A stretch of 64,000 nt of DNA from Pseudofabraea citricarpa (lineage: Eukaryota; Ascomycota; Leotiomycetes; Helotiales; Dermateaceae): NCBI GenBank assembly GCA_029641185.1, contig JAPWGK010000004.1, positions 1,674,001 to 1,738,000 of the forward strand. Direction: 5' to 3'. The notes beneath the pieces are model-generated. The model searched no databases and was not told the DNA's origin. It worked only from the letters and a program-made list of their open reading frames with translations. Position numbers and translations under genes: made by a program. This document shows, one piece after another, positions 57,306-64,000 of the stretch; position 1 is the first letter of the stretch, and the number at the start of each line of letters is the position of its first letter.

Positions 57306-59410
57306 CTATCTAGCGGCGGCAGCTGCTGCAGCACCCGGGCTTTGGAAGAGAGCCTGATCAGTGACCAACATGCCTGCAATAGAAGCACTGCTGAGAGTAG
57401 CGATCACACCGGTAAGAAGAGCAGAGACGGCAACCTTGGCAACATCACCAGATCGTCTTGGGGCAAGTTGGGTAAGGACACCAATTTGAATACCGATAGA
57501 GGAAATGTTTCCGAAACCGCAGACAGCGTATGTGGCGATAAGAGCGGAGCGAGGAGAGAGATTGGCATAAGCTGGGCTGGACAAATCGGCAAACTAATAA
57601 AATGTCAGTTGGAATGATGGATAATGATTGAACCAGGAAACTTACAGCGACGAATTCGTTAGCGACGATCTTAGTTCCAATAAGACGTCCAACCAAACGG
57701 AGGTCATCACCCTTTCGGTCAACACCGAGAAGGAACGCAATTGGGTAACAGATGTATCCGACGATCATTTGAATGGAGAGTAAGGGTTCATTGATACCCC
57801 AGAATCTTCCAAACCACCCGAGAAGACCGTTGAGGAGACCGAGAAGAGCAAGAATGCAGAGAAGTCCGGTTACAATCATGACACCGACCTTGAGACCCAA
57901 CCAGGTACCCATAGCAAATGCGTGAAGTGCATTACTTGGCTTCTCATCAGTGCTCTCTGGGATAACAACCTTGCCAGAAGTGAGAGTTTCCTCGGTCTCG
58001 GGATATCTGAGCTTGGACATGGCGATTGAGGCTGGGATACTCATGACACAAGAAGAGACGAGAGCAACAGGCGAGATACCCATGCCGATATAGGCTGCAA
58101 GCACACTACCAGCAATAGTAGCAAACCCAGAGACCATGACTTGATGGATCTCTGCCAATGTCAGGTGGTCAATGAATGGCTTGATCATCATAGCACTCTC
58201 TCCCTGACCGACGAAGGGAGATGCAGCTGCGACAACGGCTTCCGCACCAGAAATGCGCATACCCCAGAAGAAGATAGTTGCGAATTTTCCGATGAGCCAC
58301 TGGATGATACCCCAGTAGTAGAGGAGTTGAACAATGGCAACGAAGAAGATGATGGAAGGGGTCACGTTCAGGACGAACCATCCAAGCTCTGCCATTGATG
58401 CCTCGCTGGTCAAGAAAGCAGTACCCTCAGCGGCATATCCAAGGAGAGAACTGGCCAAGAAAGCGACAAAGTTGAAGATATCGTACTGGGTTCATCAATC
58501 AGTATCTGATCTAATCTCAATGGTTCAATTTCACTTACACCGGCCTTCGTGCGTAGGACGAAGAGGGCAAGAATGAACTGCGCCAACATTCCTACGATAA
58601 CTGCTTGCCAATTGATCAAAGATCTCTTTTTCGAGGTAGCCCAGAAGAAGACGATGAAAACAAGGAGACCGAACAAGCTAACAGCACGGTTCTCGCGAGT
58701 ATTGTCTGCCGTCTCCTCGGTAGCAAAAGTACCGACGATGATAACAGAAAATGCTCCAAAACCGCCAATTGGGAGTCTCAGGCGCTCGGGAATCATCTGA
58801 ACACCTCTGGAGATGGTGTTTCGCCAAAGGAGCTTGACCAAGCGGAAAACTGGTGTGACAGGGACGTGGAAAGTCAACAGGCGGAGGGTGATGGCCAACC
58901 ACAGCAGGAATGGCTTCAACCAGCCGAGTTCGCGATGGGTGACAAGTCCTGAAACCCACCATCTGTTCGAATAATCAGTACAATGACCCAGGAATATTCC
59001 AAAATAGTTACTTACCCAGTAAAGAACATCCAGATGAAGAGGTGGAAGGCCCAACGAAATCGACGGAAAAGATCGCGCCATTTGCTTGACTGAATGACCT
59101 CGGACTCATTATTTCCCAAGTCTTCCGAACTATTGTGCTTGGGGGGAATGTCGCTGCCCATTGAACCCTTCTCCACCGCGCTGCTCTCGTGTACATGCTT
59201 CTGGTCGACCGAGTAAGCCAATTCGGTAGGGTGGGTGAGATGACCGTGGTTGATGTGCTCGTGAGAGTGCTGGTTCACTGGATTCAGAGCCGGGTCATTG
59301 TGGCCGGTATGCAAGTGCGCATGGTGCTCATGAATGGGCAGCGCACTGCTGTCGACATAGGGATTTGTCTCCTTGTTAGTCGCGTCGGACGTAGCAATTG
59401 GTGCTGCCAT
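57306..59410 (-). CDS. Concentrative nucleoside transporter (CNT)
   Basis: Proton-coupled nucleoside symporter of the CNT family, 648 aa. Exons: 59016-59410, 58539-58962, 57646-58485, 57306-57593; introns 52-53 nt. The ~110-residue N-terminus is cytosolic and unusually His-rich (HEHHAHLHTGH, HSHEHINHGH). Core: SLLGYAAEGTAFL, then SGAEAVVAAASPFVGQGESAMMIKPF, which contains the CNT nucleoside-binding GQxE motif; YPIAFLLGVDRKGDD; RLIGTKIVANEFVA joined to FADLSSPAY; and YAVCGFGNISSIGIQIG with the conserved C-terminal binding loop. Ends in a short Ala run. Takes up nucleosides across the plasma membrane; fungal CNTs are scattered among ascomycetes. Start ATG at 59410 (MAAPIATSD), preceded by a C-rich leader. 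Confidence 0.93.
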
Positions 59411-62068
59411 CTTGGTGAGGAGGGGGTGGGTTGACTAGGCGAAAACTGGTTGACAGTTTTTTCTTCCCGACTTGGCGATGCCGATTGAGGACTTTCACAG
59501 GAGGATGAAAGGACAATGAGTGTAGAACAGGCAATGCAGCACGCGGATATCGTGGAGCATTTATTCCTCAGCCTTGCCACAGCCAAGCCCAGACAATAAG
59601 ATAGGCGCAACCAGGGTCGACAGGACTTTTGAGAGACAGGTGAAGACGAGGAGAGGGAATTGGGCAAGCCCTAGCCCTTGGCCACAGATAAGGATGCTCG
59701 GGTCGGCGAGAGTCCCAGAACCAGACGAAGCGCTTATCTTGAGTTCGCGAATGGGAACTTGGCAACCATGATTGCCAGTTTGCCAGCTTCTGTATTAGTC
59801 AAAGTCGCAGGTCAAAAAGTCTTGGAAGCACAGGTTAGCGGCGTCCTGCGGGACCCCCGAGAGGGCGAGAGGGAGCTGAGGAGGAAGCTGAGAGGCCCAT
59901 ACCGTAGGGAGAGGACAGAGGAGGTAGTGTACGGAGTACGACTGGTTGTAGGTACTTTCTGGTCTGTACTGTCATGGACCTGACCACATTCCTACATTCC
60001 TAGGCCCGAGTGTAGCCAGTAGCCAGTAGCCAGTAGCCAGTAGCCACTGGCCAGCCCATATGTCCAGTCCGTTCGCCCAAGACCTTAGAGCAACACCCCG
60101 CTCTGCTGAACCTCGGGGCCGGTACGGCATTTCATCTCGTCTCGAATAATAATGCTCGACCAGTATTGTGCGTGTACGTAACGGCAACGGTGTGCTTCGT
60201 CCATGCAGCAGCGTGTGCGCTTAGCCCCAGAATAACAATGTCGCGATGTCGTTTCCCCATGTTTTGCCCCCATCTTCAACCATAGTCGAGTGTCGACGGG
60301 ATGCACAGCGCGTCTCCCTCTCCTATCCCGGGGCCCTGATGCTCAGGACAAGGCTTGCTGGATGCAGGAAGGAGATCTGACTGACTTGCAGCAGGGAGCC
60401 GCCAGTACAACTGTACAGCTGTAGTGAAGGATTCGCCGTTCTCCGAAGACGCCATTGCGTTTTAGGAAGGTCGTTGGAAGCGACTAAGCATCCGAAAAGA
60501 CGCCCTTGAAGAACATTTCGATAACATTGATTGCTCTTTGACGGGTGGCGCCCGGACGAGGCGTAGAAACCAACAACACAGCCAGCCAGGCGGTGCTGTC
60601 GTCATGTGACAGAACACTAACCTCCATCCGGCTACTCCGTTGATCAATCATTCAATTGACTTTCATCGTTTGGTCATCTCCGTCTCCGTCCACCAGGTTC
60701 TTCCTTATCGCTTTTATTATTGACACGAGATTGTTGCTCCCATGAGCTTGGGCATGCTGACCGAACTGGATCCCCATCTTCCAAACTGACCTACGTGAAG
60801 ATATACAACCTCGGGACGGCTGGCGGCATCGGGAGGCTATTGTGCACTGTTTGTTTGTTTGCTCGTGGGCTGAGTACGTACCGGTACGCCGGGAACATGC
60901 AGCATGCGGTTTCCCGTCTGTTTCTGTACGCGCTGAAGAGCAAGGCTGCGACACAATGGCACAGGTACAGTAGCCACGGCAGCATTCTCCCTTTCTTGAA
61001 CTTTCATTTCCATCTCATTCATTTCATTCATTTCGCTTTTTGCTCGTTTTCTGCGTTTCCCCGACCCGTGTGCCATGATTTATGGCGCATCAACGTTCTT
61101 GGAGTTGGGACTTGGAAGGGCTGCCCACTACTGATAATCACGATCCAGAGCCAACAGAGTTCGCATCGCTCGGTGCCGATGGGAGGTAAGGTCCAATCAT
61201 GAAAAGCTGAAGAAGAACGTATCTGATGTAAGAAAACCACAGGAACCCTAACATTCCCCCTCTTATCGAACCTATCAAAGTTATCGATTTGCATGCGACA
61301 AGAAGCCACGCATAGGAGGACACCGCAATAGATGCCGTGCAAGTCTTGCTATCACAGAGGGTGCATCGCAGCCTTGGGCTGGAATCGGTGTATCTCATCC
61401 TTCATGAACTTGGCAATACAGCCCTTGTTATTGAGAGAAGGAAACTTCTATCATCCATGATTTTCAAGTTTCGTGACATACCTCATTGCTTTATAGTATA
61501 CCTGTTCGATCCCCCTCGTTGCAATTAACAGGCAAGGTTATTGAACTGATTGTGAATTCAATGGCCCCGAGGAAGAGGGACTTGAGATCTTGGCATCGTA
61601 TTTTGTTTGGTATGTGAATTGCTACAAGATACGCAAGCACAGAAACGGTAAAGTGTTTCATTGTTAATCTCTTGATTTCGTCTATAATAGCGAGAACTCG
61701 CGTTATCGAACCATGTAGATATGATCGAAACGAGCAAGTGCAGATCCTCTTGTCATATGCCTAGAATATCTCTGGTTGTGGTTCTTAGGATTGGACTAGA
61801 GTAATATCCTTGAATGTTGGTGGTGATATGTTCTGAGCCGCGCCAGATAGCAAGGTACAAAAGGATGTCTCGAGGTCATACAGACAGACTGATACGGAAA
61901 GAAGATGAGAATAGGCTTTTAGATGTACTGATATAGTTTTAATTTTTTTTTACTTTTTGCTTTTGCTTTTGCTTTTTGATCTGGGATTCGTATGGCTTAA
62001 ATAAATACTCCAGAGCAGAAAGGAAATACACTGTCTTTGATATAAACCAACCCAGCGTATCGAAAGTT
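59411..62068. other. Intergenic, 2.7 kb
   Basis: The longest gene-free stretch outside the RIP block. Contains a 7-bp tandem repeat (60013-60047), an imperfect cattt tract (about 61008-61035) and a T-rich tract with repeated gcttttt units (about 61935-61980). A 160-codon open frame at 60720-61202 has no motif and a poor composition and is not called. It holds the promoter of the nucleoside transporter at its left end. Confidence 0.5.
60013..60047. repeat. 7-bp tandem repeat (agccagt)n
   Basis: About five perfect copies of the heptamer agccagt, followed by a degenerate copy (agccactgg). Microsatellite or minisatellite of no evident function. Confidence 0.85.
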
Positions 62069-64000
62069 TCATCCGTACTTGCGGTTTACCCTCACAATTC
62101 TGTCATCAACAAGCATAGATGGCTCGATGAGATGAGATATAGATTCTGATGAGCCGGGACGTTCAGGAAATTGGAATTCTGATGAAGCGAGCGAAGTAGT
62201 CGTGTCATTGGCATTGGCTCGGGGCCATGTATGAGGGCTAGGATTTCGCAGTGAAGGCTGGAAATCATCAGCACTTATGCTGCCTAGTCCGGGATCGCGC
62301 ACTGGGCCTCTCAGATCCCGGGCTGTATTTGTCGTGCTGGTGCTAAATGTTTTCATCGGTTCGTTTTCAGGCAATTCCTGCTTCGGCTCGGATTGGAACA
62401 CTATCTCTACGTGGTCCGCATCTAGACTGCCAGGTATCTTCGTGACTCGGATCTTGGCCATGCGCGCGTAGGTATTCTTACGCTTGATGCCCGCTGCTGT
62501 GTTCTCTAACGCAACATATGCAGGTTGCGAATTCTGCGCCAATGCAATCATCTTGGAGACCGAGTGCCAACTAGTAGACGTCTCGCGTCGAAAGAGCAGC
62601 CAGAAGGTATGCAAGGAGGCAAGCACAATATGTACGAGCAAGAGGGCAATGGCAAGACTCTCGGCGAGTGAGTTTTTGAAGGCATAGCCGGAAATATGCA
62701 TATCGACGTGCAGTTTCGTGATGGACTCGACTGCGAGTGCTGGCGCTTCAACAGCATCCTTTCCTTTCAGAACCAGGGAATCGAAATTTGTTTTTGGCGT
62801 GTATTCAGAGAGTATCCAATCTGAAGCAGGGCCGCTGGTATTATACACCCGATGGCTTCCCGACCGTGCCACCCCATCAACAAAGACGCTGCAAATAATG
62901 GCCTCGAGGAACAAGCTCTTACCACTACCACTTAAATCTTGATTCCGCCAATCCTGAGTCAGAGTCGATTCGTTCTGTGAAAGCACGGTTTCTGCAAAAC
63001 CGACATTTGTAAGGATACTTTCCATTGTGGATGGCCCCCATGGATAGTATCCTGGCCCCTTGAGTGGTGTCGGTGGTGTCAACATGCTGAGCCAGTCATC
63101 AGCCACCGAAATCCGGCCATTCGTTGGACTAACAGGAACGCCCTCTTTGGGCTGTGTCCATGGCGGATACCGTGCTCCAAATTTAATATTCCATGGGTAC
63201 CAACCCGTCCAAAAAGTGTACTCATCCGTATATAAAGTCGTTGGAATCCAAGCACTTTGCACGGTACATCCGATCACTACTCTAGACGACGCATTTCCTG
63301 TCCCAATCCAGGGTGATTCAAAGACCGAACCGATTGTTACCGCTCCAAACTCATCGGGCAGATGGACCCATTGAAACCGGATATGGTCCACTGCGGTTGA
63401 ATTTAAAGACCCTACAGGTATGTCAATGCCTTTAGCCCAACTTGCCCAGCCCGATATTGTCGGAAAATTGACATTGGTTTCTGTCGACGAGAGATTTCGG
63501 GGTGCAGAACATCTGGTCTGCGTTATCGGGCTCCGTACTTCAGACTGTGCTCGCCGGTCATCAATTTTGTCTGGATTATGTCGAGTTTTGGAGAGAAAAG
63601 CTGCCCACCAGTCCGTCATGATTTGTTGTAGCATAATACAGGTGGCTGCATGTGGCTGGACGAGGTAGGTACCGACTTCTACTTGGTCATTGCTTCGAGC
63701 TCCTCCAAGTGCAAACAGTGACGGGATTTGTGATAAAGGGCTTTCGATGGGCCAGTAGAACCTAGATCCAGAAAGAGCCTTGGCATATGGCCGTGCAGCT
63801 GTAGCTATACGGTAATTCGACGAAGTTGCTGTGCTGAAATGCTCCCACAGAGAGTTATATCCACCACTCGGACACACTCCATAGTCCGTTGAATTTCGGG
63901 TGCCGCAGTACGGTTGCGGCCCGGTGGAATTGGCATTCAGATAAATGGGCCAAAAATCATCCATGCCACCATCCAAGAAGAACGATGTTCCACCTGCTCT
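62069..64000 (-). CDS. Large membrane glycoprotein, 5' part missing
   Basis: The frame is open to the right edge of the window: upstream of the first ATG in view it continues in frame (GGTSFFLDGG), so the start and N-terminus lie outside. At least 643 residues are visible. Most is a large extracytosolic segment with several N-glycosylation sequons (NST, NSTD, NLSS, NESTL, NTSG), rich in Trp and aromatic residues (WTGWYPWNIKFGARYPPW). A single membrane helix follows (SLAIALLLVHIVLASLHTFWLLF), then a cytosolic Ser/Thr/Pro-rich tail of about 170 residues ending VNRKYG. No enzymatic motif recognised; proteins of this layout are common and uncharacterised in ascomycetes. No intron is evident in the visible part. 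Confidence 0.8.
   Translation of the reverse strand, partial: RAGGTSFFLDGGMDDFWPIYLNANSTGPQPYCGTRNSTDYGVCPSGGYNSLWEHFSTATSSNYRIATAARPYAKALSGSRFYWPIESPLSQIPSLFALGGARSNDQVEVGTYLVQPHAATCIMLQQIMTDWWAAFLSKTRHNPDKIDDRRAQSEVRSPITQTRCSAPRNLSSTETNVNFPTISGWASWAKGIDIPVGSLNSTAVDHIRFQWVHLPDEFGAVTIGSVFESPWIGTGNASSRVVIGCTVQSAWIPTTLYTDEYTFWTGWYPWNIKFGARYPPWTQPKEGVPVSPTNGRISVADDWLSMLTPPTPLKGPGYYPWGPSTMESILTNVGFAETVLSQNESTLTQDWRNQDLSGSGKSLFLEAIICSVFVDGVARSGSHRVYNTSGPASDWILSEYTPKTNFDSLVLKGKDAVEAPALAVESITKLHVDMHISGYAFKNSLAESLAIALLLVHIVLASLHTFWLLFRRETSTSWHSVSKMIALAQNSQPAYVALENTAAGIKRKNTYARMAKIRVTKIPGSLDADHVEIVFQSEPKQELPENEPMKTFSTSTTNTARDLRGPVRDPGLGSISADDFQPSLRNPSPHTWPRANANDTTTSLASSEFQFPERPGSSESISHLIEPSMLVDDRIVRVNRKYG

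Noticed and set aside
60720..61202. 160-codon plus-strand frame
   Set aside because: Composition is not protein-like, contains the cattt tract translated as HFHLIHFIHF, and has no homologue I recognise.
1..64000. CRISPR array, phage or bacterial operon
   Set aside because: Spliced eukaryotic genes throughout; the tandem repeats present are simple microsatellites or short heptamers without spacers.

Overview
The window is a stretch of nuclear genome from a filamentous ascomycete (Pezizomycotina). Signs are short GT-AG introns of 42-183 nt with CTAAC/CTGAC-like branch sites, fungal-only protein families (Zn(II)2Cys6 regulator, FHIP, GPI-anchored wall protein, DUF7770-like protein), and a block of DNA mutated by repeat-induced point mutation (RIP). 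A leotiomycete is my best guess, but it rests on gene style alone. Most gene models below are spliced; I rebuilt the exons by hand from reading frame, splice signals and family similarity.

Layout. 1-10,760 is one very AT-rich block with almost no CpA or TpG dinucleotides, made of old repeats: two inverted-repeat pairs and one LTR-like direct pair. Then come a GPI-anchored wall protein (11.5-12.1 kb), an intron-containing tRNA-Glu(CTC) at 13.1 kb, a vacuolar/cytosolic alpha-mannosidase of the Ams1 type (14.1-17.5 kb), a beta-carbonic anhydrase (18.4-19.0), a Cys-rich single-pass membrane protein (19.2-20.3), a disordered basic protein (21.2-22.9), an aldo/keto reductase pseudogene (24.4-25.5), an FHIP-family gene (26.3-29.2) and a divergent type II glycosyltransferase-like gene (29.7-30.9).

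32.5-37.0 kb holds one gene, glutamine-dependent NAD+ synthetase (QNS1), cut into 28 exons by 27 introns, including 10-nt and 15-nt microexons. The spliced product is 715 aa and keeps every catalytic residue at yeast numbering. 37.8-44.5 kb is an MFS sugar-type transporter divergent from a Zn(II)2Cys6 regulator, a likely regulator-target pair, bracketed by two copies of a roughly 125-bp dispersed repeat.

45.5-48.2 kb encodes an FAD monooxygenase fused to a polytopic membrane domain. It is followed by an APH-fold phosphotransferase, an N-myristoylated DUF7770-like protein, a Kex2-processed eight-cysteine secreted protein (candidate effector), a small conserved fungal protein, a concentrative nucleoside transporter and, at the right edge, the 3' part of a large membrane glycoprotein. 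Intergenic distances are long (often 1-2.7 kb) and mostly without recognisable content. I do not see a biosynthetic cluster, CRISPR array or prokaryote-like operon.

The most unusual item is the QNS1 gene: its intron density is far above that of every neighbour, and two of its introns (1 and 11) share sequence at both ends, as expected of introner-like elements.
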